From Pelagomonas calceolata (lineage: Eukaryota; Sar; Pelagophyceae; Pelagomonadales; Pelagomonadaceae), in the NCBI GenBank assembly GCA_918797485.1, contig CAKKNE010000002.1, forward strand, positions 4,740,501 to 4,804,500: a DNA stretch of 64,000 bases. Reading direction: 5' to 3'. Within the stretch, counting starts at the first letter, position 1, and the number at the start of each line of letters is the position of its first letter. This document shows, piece after piece, positions 20,550 through 31,137 of this stretch. The notes beneath the pieces are model-generated. The model saw only the letters and a program-made list of their open reading frames with translations. It did no database searches and was not told the DNA's origin. A program made the position numbers and the translations under genes.

Positions 20550-21482
20550 TCACCGCAAAAATCCATTGTCGCGCAGCTGCATGACCATGGCCACCTGGCA
20601 GTCGAACTTGACGCGCTGGAAGGCCACGCGCGCGCGATGGCGCTCCAGGGCGTGGTAGCGCCGCCCGGCTGCGGTCTTCTCCAGAGCGTAGGCGACCGTC
20701 GTCCGGTAGTGCTCGTCCTCGAGCTTTTCTGTTAATGAAGCTGTCAACAACGCATTGGTGTCCAGCGCGAGGCGCTCCATGGCGTCGGCGGCGTCCTTTG
20801 CGGGGCCTGCTGATTGCGCGGTTGTTTTCTTCAGCGGAGGCCGCGGTAGCGTGAGGCGGGCGTTCTTCCGTCTCAAAGGTCTTGAGAGTAACGCAGAGGA
20901 CGACGTGTCGACGGGGCAGCCCCAGTTGACGACGGGGGGCAGCTTCTGTGTCGGCTTTCGTCGTCGTCGTCGCTCGGGGATCGGGCTGCACGCCGGCCGT
21001 TGTGTCAATGACGCCCGCGACTGTGTCGTGGCGTGCGACGGCTCACCTTGTGATGACGGCAGCGAGTCGAGGGACAAGCGAGAGAGGACCGTCGACTCGT
21101 CGTCTCCTATGGACAATCTACGCTGCACCTCGCTCGCGTCGTCCGGCCGCGGCTTCTCCCATTGGAGGGGAGGCCGCGTCTCGTAGTCCCGGGCGAAGGC
21201 GCGCATGGCCTCCTCGATGCTACGTCGCGTCGCGATGCGCCGCCTCGTTACGCGCTGGAGCCGCCGCGCCGCTTGCTCGGGGTCCAGCGCCGCCGCGGCC
21301 TCGGGCGGCGGCGCCGCCGCGGTCGGCAGTGGCGGTGGGGTCGCCGCGGGCGGCCTTGCGTTGGCCTTGCGCTGGCTCTGCCGGAGGAGCACCCGGCCCA
21401 GCTTGGCCCTGGCCCGGTCGCGGGCCCAGGCGTCGACGTCGAAGGCCTCGGCGGGCTGCCCCGCGGCGTCTGCTTGCTCCAT
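20550..21482 (-). CDS. IQ-motif, low-complexity protein of unknown function
   Basis: 310 residues. A proline/alanine-rich stretch (residues 45-65) is followed by an IQ-like helix (AARRLQRVTRRRIATRR, residues 72-88), a potential calmodulin/centrin contact. The middle is Ser- and Arg-rich. The C-terminal 90 residues are a predicted long helix (MERLALDTNALLTASLTEKL, then FQRVKFDCQVAMVMQLRDN). No catalytic motif. Downstream of its stop is TACGCCGTCGCCGCG (20488-20502), an isolated introner core, which may mean the 3' end is spliced. Function unknown. Confidence 0.55.
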   Translation of the reverse strand: MEQADAAGQPAEAFDVDAWARDRARAKLGRVLLRQSQRKANARPPAATPPPLPTAAAPPPEAAAALDPEQAARRLQRVTRRRIATRRSIEEAMRAFARDYETRPPLQWEKPRPDDASEVQRRLSIGDDESTVLSRLSLDSLPSSQGEPSHATTQSRASLTQRPACSPIPERRRRRKPTQKLPPVVNWGCPVDTSSSALLSRPLRRKNARLTLPRPPLKKTTAQSAGPAKDAADAMERLALDTNALLTASLTEKLEDEHYRTTVAYALEKTAAGRRYHALERHRARVAFQRVKFDCQVAMVMQLRDNGFLR

Positions 21483-21756
21483 GCCTTGTCTTGTGTCGCC
21501 CCGGGGGCTTCTCCGGCGTGGCCCGAGCGCGTGGTGCTCTCCAGAGAGCTCTGGATCGAGAAGTTGTCGGACTTGTGCTCAAGCCCGATGGCTGGCTGAG
21601 GACCTGTACTGATATGTATCTACCGATCGAAGCGCCCGCGCATGCGGCGTAGGCGATTGCCCACGTCTAGTATCGACCCTAGACGCCCTCGGGGAGACCT
21701 CAGGACCACGAATCGACAGGATTCCATCGACGCGCCCGCCATGGCGGGATCGTCAT

Positions 21757-22113
21757 GGCACAGAGCATCAAATCACCCTCAGAGAAGCCAGCAATTACGC
21801 ACTCACCCTGATCAAACTAGGGCGCTACGCAGAAGCCAGGGCATTTACACGCAATAGAATGCCCGTAGCCAGCCGCGTTCTCGGAGATAATAACGACATC
21901 ACGCTCAAGATGAGGAGGACTTACGCGATGGCACTTTACAGGGACGCCGGCGCCTCGCTCGACGATGTCCGCGAGGCCGTGACGACGCTCGAGGAGTCGA
22001 AACGGACCGCCCGGCGTGTTCTCGGCAGCGCCCACCCAACAGTAAGCTGGATAGAGCGGTCCCTGCGAGATGCGCGAGCGGCGCTCCGCGCCCGCGAGAC
22101 GGGGGACGCCTAA
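21757..22113 (+). pseudogene. Truncated TPR gene copy (KLC-type algal family), C-terminal part
   Basis: The open frame reads GTEHQITLREASNYALTLIK, LGRYAEAR, VLGDNNDITLKM, ALYRDAGASLDDVREAVTTL and RRVLGSAHP, ending ARAALRARE. This is the C-terminal end of a large family of kinesin-light-chain-like TPR proteins abundant in algae, usually preceded by more TPRs and a RING or MYND finger. No upstream repeats are in frame; the first ATG is at 21859, inside a repeat, so the copy is probably a 5'-truncated relic, or a last exon whose acceptor (CATGGCACAG, ending 21762) follows an introner-like core at 21722. It converges on the helicase with a 29-bp gap. Confidence 0.5.
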
Positions 22114-22142
22114 GCTACTAACAGATTACACCACAATAAAAA

Positions 22143-25100
22143 TCAAGCCAGCCCGTCGTGCAACAACAACCGCAGGATCGCCCCGACGACGGCCGACCCG
22201 AGCACGTCCAGCTGCGGCCGCTCGGCCTTGTCCACGAGCAAAGCGTCGAAGTGCTCCCTCAGAGCAGCAACCAACGCCCCGACGCGCGCGTGCGCCGCGA
22301 AGGAGACCCAACCATCCACCACAATCGACCCCTGCAACGGCCGCGGCTCGACCCTGCCCCCGAAGAGCAGGACCGCGTACGGCGCCGCCTCGCCGCAGTC
22401 GCGTATGGACACGCGGTGCGTCTCGACGCACTCGCCGTAGACGGCCCAGGGCGACGGCCACGAGCGCTCCGCGTAGCACGACGACGTCGGGTGTAAGAAA
22501 GCTCTTTCGAGCTGCCCCGTCGGCGTCCTTCTGAGAAACCGCAGTTCCCGCGCTTGGGCGTCCATGGCAATGTTCCCCTCCGACGTCTCGGCGTATTTCT
22601 GCGAGGGCTTCTCGATCTTCACTAAACGCGGATACAGCGCGCCGGCGACGACCGCGCGTGCGACGCGCCAGAGCGCCGGTCCCGACAGTTGCGTGGCGTA
22701 CGACCCGAAGCCGCGGTCCGAGAGCGCGCCGTCCAACTGTTTGACTAGGGACAACGCGTCCTCCAAGGGGTCCGCGCTCAAGCCGCGCTGCGCGCACCAG
22801 TCTCGTAAAGCCCGTTTCCGCGCCCAGCCCCGCTGTGACCTGTGCGCAAATCGACCAGTGAGTCGGGTGCAGTCGCGTCGATGGCGTGGAGGTCGACGCA
22901 GTGAGTCGGGTGCACGCCACCGAGCAGGCATCGCGTCGATGGCGTGGAAGGCACCGTGACGTGTTGATGCACAGGTTGGGACGAAGCCTCGGCATAGGCC
23001 CGCAACGCCAACGCATCTAGGGCGTGGTCCGACCGGCCGCAGCCGTGCCGCTCCCGCAACTCCTGGCGGAATTTTGCTGCTAAAGGCCTATCATCAGGAT
23101 GCGACCGCCACGGGCTTCTCCCCCCTAGACCGGCCGCGACCCGCAACGCCTCGTCGCGCACGCCCAGGGACGCCCCGAGCACCAGGAGCTTGCCTAGTCT
23201 CGGCGCGCACGGGAGGTGGGCTAAATGACGGCCCAATGGAGTTAACTTCTTTGACGAGACAGCACCCAAGTCCGAGAGCTCCCGCAACGCTTGCTGTAAC
23301 GTATCAGGTGAAGGAGGATCGAGCAGCGATGGAGCAAAGGTCTCGACGTCGAGGTCCATCGACAGGACTTGCAGACACAACCCATCCAAGCCGACCCTAT
23401 GGATCTCCGGTGTGGTGTGCTCCCCAAAGCCCTCGAAGAAGGACTTGGGACACAGCCGGTAGCACCGGCCCCGCCGCACGCGGCCCGCCCGACCTTTCCT
23501 TTGCTTCGCGGCATCCTGGCGCACCCACACCTCCTTCAGACACGGTAACGACCTAGAAGCGTCGTAGCCCGTCTCCTTGCATCGCAACGTGTCCACCACC
23601 GCCGTCACGTCGGGTATGGTGATACTGGTCTCAGCCACATTGGTAGCAACAACTATTTTTGTTTTACCTTTAGGTGCCGTATCGAAGGCTCTACGTTGGT
23701 CCTTTGCGGGTAGGGAACCATGTAAAGGTAGGGGGTACAATGTAGGGTCTCGCTCCAGTATTCTACAGATCTGTGTTATTTCTAGAGCACCACTCACGAA
23801 GACCAATACCGCACCGGTTGAATCTCTCTGAAATTCATCCAGAGCGATAGCTCGACAGGCGTCGGCGACGAACTGCACATCCAATCGTTGCGGCGTCGCC
23901 GTCCAGGCCTCCTTTTCTCTACGAGTCATCTCTTCGTCCTGATCTAGTAACCTCTTGACATCATTCAAATAACTCACGTCGACGGGATGCGCGAATCCTG
24001 GTATAGATAGGACGGGACACCTGCCCTTATATAGCTGAGGATTGAGATCGGCGAAGTACCGCGAGAACCGACTCGTGTCCATCGTTGCCGACATCAGGAT
24101 GACTCTCAGGGAAGGTCGCTTTTGTAGTAGTGGCCTTAGTAAAGCTAACAACAAATCGGCATCCAGGTGCCGTTCGTGCACCTCATCGACAATCAGGTGT
24201 GTTATGCCTTGTATATTAGTGTCGCTCCTTAGACGTTGTAGTAACACCCCAGTCGTGCAGAACAGCAAATGGGAGCCCATCGACACTTCCCCTCTTACTG
24301 CTACTCCGACCGTACTACCGACGTGTTCGCCCCGTTCTTCAGCGACTCGGGACGCGACACCCACCGCAGCCACTCGCCTTGGTTGGGCCACCACTATCTT
24401 GATCGGTTCAGTCGCATTATCTAATAAAAATTGGGGCACCTGGGTCGTCTTACCACATCCGGTACCGCCCTCAATTAACATGACCTGGTACTTGGATACC
24501 GTATCGATAACGTTGCTAGCCTCTTTGTGCGCGGGCAGCGTCTTCCGTTGTAGTGTGATGGATGTCCTAGGCTGCGATGGCGGTGGCGGGCCATTCGAAG
24601 GCTGCGACCACCAGTCGGGGCCCCGTCGACGCATGCGCCGCGGCGGTCGCGGTGCGACGACGGGCGCCGCCTTCGGTTGAACGACGGGCGGCGGCGGCGG
24701 CACATCCACAGGATTCTTAGCAGCCTCGACGAGATCGAAGAGCATGGGCTCGCCCACCAAGGAGAAGGCGAGCGTCGCCCACGCCGCATGTGCTTTTTGT
24801 GACGCGCCCTTCTTGAGGACCATGGCCGGTATCGACGGGTACGTTGATGGTACCAGCAAGCACGCGTCCCCCATGGTCATCACCGAGCCCTGGTCCTCTT
24901 TTACAGCAGTAACGTCGAGCGTCGCCTCGAGGGCCTCGATTTCATCAGTCTCACCACCTTCCCCCGCTTCGAAGGACGCGTCCGGCCTTGCGAGTCTAGC
25001 GCATTGGGTCCACCTACTACAAAAGTCGCCCTCAACCGCAAAAGAAGCTACTTTGCGAGAAACAACAACGTCCAGATTCGCGCCGCTCTTCGGGTCGAAC

Positions 25101-26307
25101 GTCTCCGGTAAATCGCCCTCGTCCACATGGAGACATAAATGAGCCAACGCCGCCTCGGTAGCTTGCAAGGCATCATTTGTTGATGTCGTAGCCACGGCCT
25201 CGACGGCCTGGCCCGGCCGAAAGCCTAGACCAACTAAGTGTTGCGCCGCGTCCCTCTTCGCACCTTCGAGGTCTGCCAATTTTTGGAGGTCGTTCGAACT
25301 TCCACCGTCGTCCTCCTTTGTTCGCTGTAAACCTAACGCCTCCACGACGGCGCGCCTTACGGAAGGCGCCATATAAACTCGAGCGTCGGGGTTGGCCCGC
25401 TTCCGCGCCTCCCGCGCGTGCGTCCTTTGGTTCCGGACGGCCTCCTTGGCGCGCCTCGCCCTATCGGCCTCGGCCCTCGACGCGTGGGCGCGGTCCATCG
25501 TCGGCACTACTATAGAAGGCTTCTCCGGCGCGGCGGCGGCGGCCTCCTCGAGATTATTCTTCGAGCCCTTGCGCGGGAGCTTCGCCGGCTCCTTCTTCGC
25601 CGTGGCCGCGCCTGCGTGGAATCAAATTTCGGGCGCCCCACGCCGTCGACGCGATGTTGTCCCCGTGGCAGCGTCGGCTCGATGGCGTGGAGGTCACGAA
25701 GGTCCACGCTATGATTTCCACACAGGCCCGCGCCCATGGCGAGCCACGTGCTCCGGTAGGGCTCCGGTAATTTCCGCTCCAGAGGGAGACTCCCTTGCGT
25801 CTGCTTCAGAGCTAATAGCGCAGCATTCTCCTTCGCCACACTTTCGGAAGGAAACGCCTCGGCGGGGCAGAAGGCCAGGTCGTGCTCGGCGCCCCGCCTC
25901 TTGGGATCGGGCACGATACACCTGGAACGGTGCTTGCCCGGCGGCGCGGGTTTGGCCGGGTGCCATCTAGGTTTCGGCCGCTTCTCGCGCTGGCACCACT
26001 CACCCAGCATCTGGGAGGGCAACTTCTCGTGCGTTTTCAAGGTCAAACCCTTCACTTCCTTGGGACCCTTGTCCGTGAGCTTCGACGCGATGCGCTGGTC
26101 CCGACTCCCTTTGCCGACCCATTTTTGCACCTCGCCGTCCCATCGGAAGCCGTGGTCGGGCTTGCCGTCCTTTTTCGTGGGGCGTTCCGGCCTTATGCCG
26201 CACTCGCACCGTCTTTCACACTCGCAGCGTTTTTGTACTGGCTCCTTGCCCTTGCCCTTCTTCTTCTTGTCGGCCTTCGAGGGCGGCGGGGGCTTGTCGC
26301 GACCCAT
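22143..26307 (-). CDS. DEAH-box RNA helicase, DHX29/DHX57-like, three exons
   Basis: Exons 26307-25722, 25611-about 22973 and 22832-22143. Intron 1 splices CTGT to GC in phase 1, joining two frames that look like separate genes into one. Exon 1 has a Cys-rich start (KRCECERRCECG) and a segment typical of DHX29/57 (LPSQMLGEWCQ, then LPEPYRSTWLAM). Exon 2 holds the helicase core: GGTGCGKTTQVPQFLLDN (motif I), VAQPRRVAAVG (Ia), VDEVHERHLDADLLL (DEVH, motif II), LMSATMD (III), VLVFVSG (IV), VATNVAETSITIP (V) and QRKGRAGRVRRGRCYRL (VI), then the winged-helix/ratchet part. Exon 3 is the OB-like tail. Family members unwind RNA in translation initiation or decay. The 3' donor of intron 2 is ambiguous (22972 or 22960, both in phase). 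Confidence 0.88.
22833..22972 (-). mobile_element. Introner-like helicase intron 2 (about 140 bp), double core
   Basis: On the minus strand it starts GTGCATCAAC (or GTCACG at 22960) and ends GCGCACAGGTCACAG, in phase 0. It carries CCACGCCATCGACGCGA twice, 58 bp apart, each followed by a CACCCGACTCACTG-like tail. The ends are imperfect inverted repeats (CCTGTGCATCAAC against CCTGTGCGCAAATCGACC). Confidence 0.7.
25612..25721 (-). mobile_element. Introner-like helicase intron 1 (110 bp) with terminal inverted repeats
   Basis: Minus-strand donor GTGGAA, acceptor CCACGCAG. The ends are inverted copies: GTGGAAATCA at the start and TGATTCCAC at the end. Inside, CTCCACGCCATCGAGCCG and CGTCGACGGCGTGG form a second inverted pair. 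Removal restores one long frame across the helicase. Confidence 0.8.
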
Positions 26308-26698
26308 CTTTCTCGGCAGCGATGCGCGCAGCGATGCAGTGCTGCAGCACACAGCGATTGAAGGCTGCAGTGATTGATGCTAGCTGTACCAGCAATGCAG
26401 CGCGCCGCAGCAATCGACACAACGACGAGAAACGATGTTAAACGCTACAGGAGCACCCCTGTCCAGCAGTACGTCCGTCTACAGCCCCGCCACAGTAGTC
26501 GAGGCGGCTTGCTAGTATCTTACACCGCTAGCTCCGCTCCGTCCACTTCTCCCACACGCAAACTACTAAACTACGTCGTCTCCGACGCCTCGAGTTGAGG
26601 TACGATTCGCATTTGCTGGGAGTTTGAGTCCTGTTGACTCTCCGGCCGCCAGAGAGCCGCCAATACTGCTGCACTGGAAGGCGACTAGGACGCACTGA
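26308..26698. promoter_or_regulatory. Head-to-head intergenic region
   Basis: 391 bp between the helicase start and the next plus-strand start. Contains the CTAG element annotated at 26506. No gene seen. Confidence 0.5.
26506..26533 (+). promoter_or_regulatory. CTAG element, copy 1
   Basis: GCTTGCTAGTATCTTAC followed after 3 bp by GCTAGCT. The two GCTAG-type blocks frame a central TCTTAC. Near-identical copies lie at 33753, 38234 and 48369. Confidence 0.5.
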
Positions 26699-27790
26699 AT
26701 GCTGCGGCTAGCGAAACGGTTATTCAGACGCGGTGGGGACGACATGGCAGCGCCCTCGATCGACGCAAAAGCCGACACCGCATCGGAAGACACCTCCGCG
26801 GCGACGACCGCATCAGTGTGTGACCTGCTGATCGGAAACAACCTCCTGCAGGGGTACTTGGGCGGTGCGGACGCGCTTCGCTTGGAGGTCGTGTCGAAGC
26901 GGCACCCGTTCGGGAAGGATGCGCTGCGCAACCGCACCCTGCTCCGATTCCCGAGCAACGACGAGGGATTTAGTTATAAATGGTGGCAGTCGCCTTTGCG
27001 TCACATTCTGGATCGCTACCCGAACATACGAATTATCGACGCAGAAATATCGACCATGGACTGCATAGGAGACGACAATCGCCGCTTCCTACACGTCCTG
27101 ATGATCGAGTTGGCCGGCGCATCCCTGCCGCACCTGCGCGAGCTCCAAGTACCGGAAGCCTACTTGTCCGTGGAGCGGTATATGGTCTGCCAGGAGTACC
27201 CGCACCTCGTCGTGACACCAGCGCTTGATGCTTCCGTCGAGCAGTTCCTGGCGGCGGGGTATGCGTGCGGAAACCGCGAGGAGTATCCCTGGCGAATCCA
27301 CCGTTGTCACCAGTATGAGGAACCGAATGGCTGGTATATATTTTCTGCGCCGGGCACGGATGGCTACAGTGCAAAATTAGTAAACTATGAATTACGGGGC
27401 GGGATCATATACTACGAGGCCGTCATTCGAACGCCGGACAAGGACATCCGGGTAACCTGGGGGGACGCCAACTCACCCCTGAACGGCGACATCGAGGCCC
27501 TGGTGGACACTTGGCACGATCAGATCTATGAGGCATTTGGCGCTAGCCGGCACGGGCCTTCGTATGAACTCGAACCGCCCGGGCTGATCTATGATATCGT
27601 GGCTGATCTGTTGAACAACATGGATTGGGAGGGAGAAGCGTGGCTTGCGTTCGAGCGAAGCTGCCGAGAAGATTACGAGGAGCAACAGCGCGAGTCTTTC
27701 CAGCGGGGCGCCTTCGATATGCTGTTATATTACATGGCGGATTTTTATGGGAATGACGTCCAGATCACCATCATGGCTCGTCGCGGCTAG
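26699..27790 (+). CDS. Unknown protein, possibly F-box-like N-terminus
   Basis: 363 residues. After a basic start and an acidic Ala/Thr linker, residues 40-80 (VCDLLIGNNLLQGYLGGADA, then LRLEVVSKRH) have the Leu spacing of an F-box, followed by residues suggesting leucine-rich strands (IRIIDAEIS, LPHLRELQVPEAYL). The C-terminal half is aromatic and acidic with no motif I know. The composition (many Tyr, Trp, Asp) is normal for a folded cytosolic protein. If the F-box reading is right it would be a substrate receptor of an SCF ubiquitin ligase; that is only a suggestion. It converges on the anoctamin gene with 33 bp between stops. Confidence 0.6.
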   Translation: MLRLAKRLFRRGGDDMAAPSIDAKADTASEDTSAATTASVCDLLIGNNLLQGYLGGADALRLEVVSKRHPFGKDALRNRTLLRFPSNDEGFSYKWWQSPLRHILDRYPNIRIIDAEISTMDCIGDDNRRFLHVLMIELAGASLPHLRELQVPEAYLSVERYMVCQEYPHLVVTPALDASVEQFLAAGYACGNREEYPWRIHRCHQYEEPNGWYIFSAPGTDGYSAKLVNYELRGGIIYYEAVIRTPDKDIRVTWGDANSPLNGDIEALVDTWHDQIYEAFGASRHGPSYELEPPGLIYDIVADLLNNMDWEGEAWLAFERSCREDYEEQQRESFQRGAFDMLLYYMADFYGNDVQITIMARRG

Positions 27791-27823
27791 GTCCTAAGAG
27801 TACGGTATATATATCCAGAAGAC

Positions 27824-30800
27824 TTAGAGACTCGTCAGCTCCGCCGCGCGCGGGCTGTACCCCTCATCCTCCATCACTTTCTTGCGACTCCGCACCGAAT
27901 CGGAAATCTCCTGCTTCCGTTCTTTGCCATAATTTTCATAACCAGGATAGTCCAAGTAAACCACGGAGTCATCTTTATCAAATATGGTCACGTCCGGCGC
28001 GTCCCCATCGTCGGCGTCCGCGTTCGGGACTTCTATTTGGTCGTCCGCGGCACAAAAGATCAGCTTCTTCTCGACGAACTCCTGCCTATCTATTTGTATT
28101 TGGACATCCCCAGGAACATCTTCAATCACCAACGCCGCCAACTGCTTCGCCACCACCATCCCGTGGTACAGGAAACAAAAGGTGATGATGCGGTGCGCGT
28201 TGTTCCAATGTGTGAGGAACTCGCCCGTATATGTAATAATGATACTATTCGTAAAGACCGCGATATACGACAGCAGTTCGATGATGTCCGCCCAGGAGCC
28301 AATGTCCTCGGCGTTTTGTGGCCAAGGGCGTCTGCTGACCACCGAGATGTTCCAGGCGTCCACCCGGATCTGGGCGTAGGCGTTTATTAACGCGAGCATC
28401 GGCGCTAGAGGTAATGCCGCGACGAATAACACGGTGTAACCATATATAAGTACCAAATCTCTGTAGTCTCCAAAAGTACCTAACATATGATGGTATTCGT
28501 CCAGCTCCAGCTCCCGTTCGGCAGGCGAGATGTCCCGAGAAACAACCTCCTCCTCCTCGGGCGGCTCTTCGCCCAGCGCGGCGTACTCGTCGAGCCTCTC
28601 TTGCTTCGCCATCTCATCGAGTTCGGCCCTTCTTTGTTCTTGGATGCGGTCCTTCTTCCACCAGAAGTGGGGGATCATGATCTCCTTGACGTTGGCCAGC
28701 ACGACTTTCGAGATGAAGATAGCTTGTAATTGTTTATTCAATTCCGACATACAGGTGCCCTTGCAGCCATAGCTCCCGGGAAACGGCTGCAATATGGCGC
28801 GGTTCGCTTGGAGTTGCTTGAAGAAGGCTATATATATATAGGAGAAGAAGGAGTTGATGCCCTGGAAGATGAAAACCTTCTCGGTTAATTTATCCGTAAA
28901 CTCGGTATCGGTCGCGTGGTTCTCGTAGCGATTCAAGAACAGAGCGAGTTCATTAAACACGTTCTCCAAAGCGAATATTTGTGCAGCTTGGGCTAGCGAC
29001 ACAAGCGTGTTGCCGATCTCGCCGGACATGTCAACACCGAGCCAGCGCGGGATGCCGTAATTCTTGACGCATTTGGGAGAACCAGAGAATTGCCTCTGGT
29101 TCTTCCTGCAGTTCCAGTGGCGCGTGTTCAGCAAGTTATTTCTCACCGCTAAGATAGCCTTCAAAAAAAATGTAGCTATAACAAGGGCCATCACCGCCGT
29201 AGAAGCCACGAGAATGACGGTCCACGCGATTAAATTCCTTCTAGCCTTGATGTTCGGCGGGAAGTATTTGATTTCCTCGCCGTCGACGGGCGAGTTGATA
29301 TCTATAACTAAGTCACTCTCAAGAAAATCAGGTCTTTCTTCTTCGATCTCCTCGATGCCCACCATGCCCCACTCCATGGCATACCTGCTTTGCTTTCTCT
29401 TCCACGTTTCCAAGAACACAGTAGCCCATACTGACATGACGACGCAAAAAAACGGTATGACTGGCGAATTCACGCCGCCCGTGAGACACGCCGCGAGCCA
29501 CACGATCACCCCAATAATCGCCGCGACGCCGGCCTGCTCCGTGTAGTGGCCCAGGAACACGAAATACAGGCCGATCTTCTCGCCAAAATAATCCTTGATC
29601 TTCACGAACGGCTGGTCCCACCTGCGGCGGTGTCGCGTGACGCGGGGCGTCTCCCCGTGGTCGTCTCCACGAGAGATGATCGAAGTCGGGCGCGACGCGA
29701 GGACGCCGCGAGACGTACGGCCAGCTCCAATACACGAGCCACTTCGCCTGGCAGGCCTGCAGTTCGCTTCGATCGTGCAGCGGGAACGCCGCCAGGATGA
29801 TTTCAGCTTTGAGCAATTTCTCGAGCACCAATCCGGCGCCGTTTTCGTTCGGGTCGCACTTCAGGATGCTCATGATCAACTTCACGCGATCGACCGACCG
29901 GAACATGCTTGACGTCCGAGGGTACTTCTGATATAATGATTGCAATTCCGGATTCGAGCGGTACTCCCCGTAGATATACTCGTAGTACCTGCGCGTGATA
30001 TGCATCGAGTCGCGATCTCGCCCGAACCCACGGCCTCGTCTGATGGAGACGAGTCGCGGCGATGGCGTAAGGAGGGATATATAGGGCGCCGCTGCAAACG
30101 CGTACGGGCACTGGTCCTCGGTGTCGGTGATGGCCGTCTCCATCTGGAAGCCCTTGTAGGTCCAGCCGTTCTTGCGCGGGTAGACGTCGTACTCGTCGGG
30201 GTTCAGGGGGTCCGGCTGGCCATCTAGCAGTCGTTGTTTCACATTTCTTTCATCTAAACGAAACTTCATATTCAACCGATCCGCTTCCTCCTCGAGTCGC
30301 TCGCGACTAGCTCGGATCTTGATGAAGACCTTGTCGAACTTCCTGGACTTGTACTGCTCCGTCTCCAGGTCGGCGTTCTCCAGCGCTGAGACAATATTAC
30401 GCATACTGTTTTTTCTTTGTAGGTCATCTACGAGCTTATGACCCTCGTCCTTAATAGAAGTAACAATAACAAAGTCGTAGTTCCAGTTCTGGCCCTCCTC
30501 GCGACTCTGGAACTTGTCCTTGACGAACCGGTACCTGTGTGTGATGTATCGAGTCGCGATCTCGCCCGAAACGCGCTCAAAATCCAAAATGAGACCACCC
30601 ACGTCCATCATTCCTGGAGACGAGTCGCGTCGATGGCGTGAAGGCGCCGCAGCACCGCGGGACGCCGGGTCCGTACTCCGGGAACTCGTCGATCTGGGCA
30701 GTAGCCATGTGTAACAACTGCTTGAGGCAGAACATCACGAACGCAATGTTCGCGAAGATCGTGATGCCCGGCGTGAATCGCGACACGATGGTGTACTCGA

Positions 30801-31137
30801 AGAAGACGGCCTCCGTCGCTGGGGGTGGGGTGGTTGTGGTATTGGTGGCGTTCGTCGCTTGCAGGAAGCGCCGCGCGAAGTGCTCGTCGGTCATGAAGCC
30901 CGCCCCTAGGTCATGTAGTGGTCTTTTTGGGACTATGAATGACGCTATGAAGCATACGAATGGGATTGCTACGAATACGTAGTTGTATAAGCGCAGCGGT
31001 TCCTGGGGTAGGTAGTCTTTTATTGATGAAACGCGCCGCCGTCGTCCCGGTCGCGGCTTTCTAGCCGGCGGCGCTTGTTCAGCGGCGGCGTCCCAGTCGT
31101 GGGGCGTGGGGCCGTCGGTGTCTCGTCGGTGGCGCAT
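27824..31137 (-). CDS. Anoctamin/TMEM16 family channel or scramblase, four exons
   Basis: Exons 31137-30656, 30534-30106, 29988-29719 and 29621-27824; all three introns are phase 2 and the joined frame gives 992 residues. Exon 2/3 holds the anoctamin cytosolic dimerisation region (NWNYDFVIVTS, DTEDQCPYYEYIYGEYRS). Exon 3/4 makes the family hallmark VKIKDYFGEKIGLYFVFLG. Exon 4 has the pore segments: FNELALFLNRYENH, KVFIFQGINSFFSYIYIAFF, LFVAALPLAPMLALINAYAQ with IRVDAW, and WADIIELLSYIAVFTN. The acidic residues of TM6-8 that bind Ca2+ appear partly kept. Odd: exon 1 adds two hydrophobic spans (YNYVFVAIPFVCFIASFIV; FANIAFVMFCLKQLL) before a region that is cytosolic and membrane-free in animals. 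Ion channel versus lipid scramblase cannot be told from sequence. Confidence 0.9.
29622..29718 (-). mobile_element. Anoctamin intron 3 (97 bp), introner-like
   Basis: Minus strand: GTACGT to CCGCCGCAG, phase 2. It contains a tandem CGTGGAGACGACCACGGGGAGACG-like inverted segment (29650-29690) but only a weak match to the ACGCCATCG core, so membership of the family is less certain than for introns 1 and 2. Confidence 0.55.
29989..30105 (-). mobile_element. Introner-like anoctamin intron 2 (117 bp)
   Basis: Minus strand: GTACGC to CACGCGCAG, phase 2; GTAC follows both junctions. Shares GCGGCGCC, ACGCCATCGCCGCGACTC, GTCTCCATCAGACGAGG and TCGGGCGAGATCGCGACTCG with anoctamin intron 1, ending GATGCATATCACGCGCAG. 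Confidence 0.8.
30535..30655 (-). mobile_element. Introner-like anoctamin intron 1 (121 bp)
   Basis: Minus strand: GTGCTG to ATCACACACAG, phase 2. It is a clear paralogue of intron 2 of the same gene (shared GATCGCGACTCGAT near the 3' end and TCACGCCATCGACGCGACTC near the 5' end), so two insertions of one element interrupt this gene about 430 bp apart. Confidence 0.82.

Noticed and set aside
25510-26307. A separate small gene upstream of the helicase.
   Set aside because: Splicing the 110-bp introner-like intron joins it in frame to the helicase, and its content (LPEPYRSTW) matches the N-terminal part of DHX29/57-type helicases.
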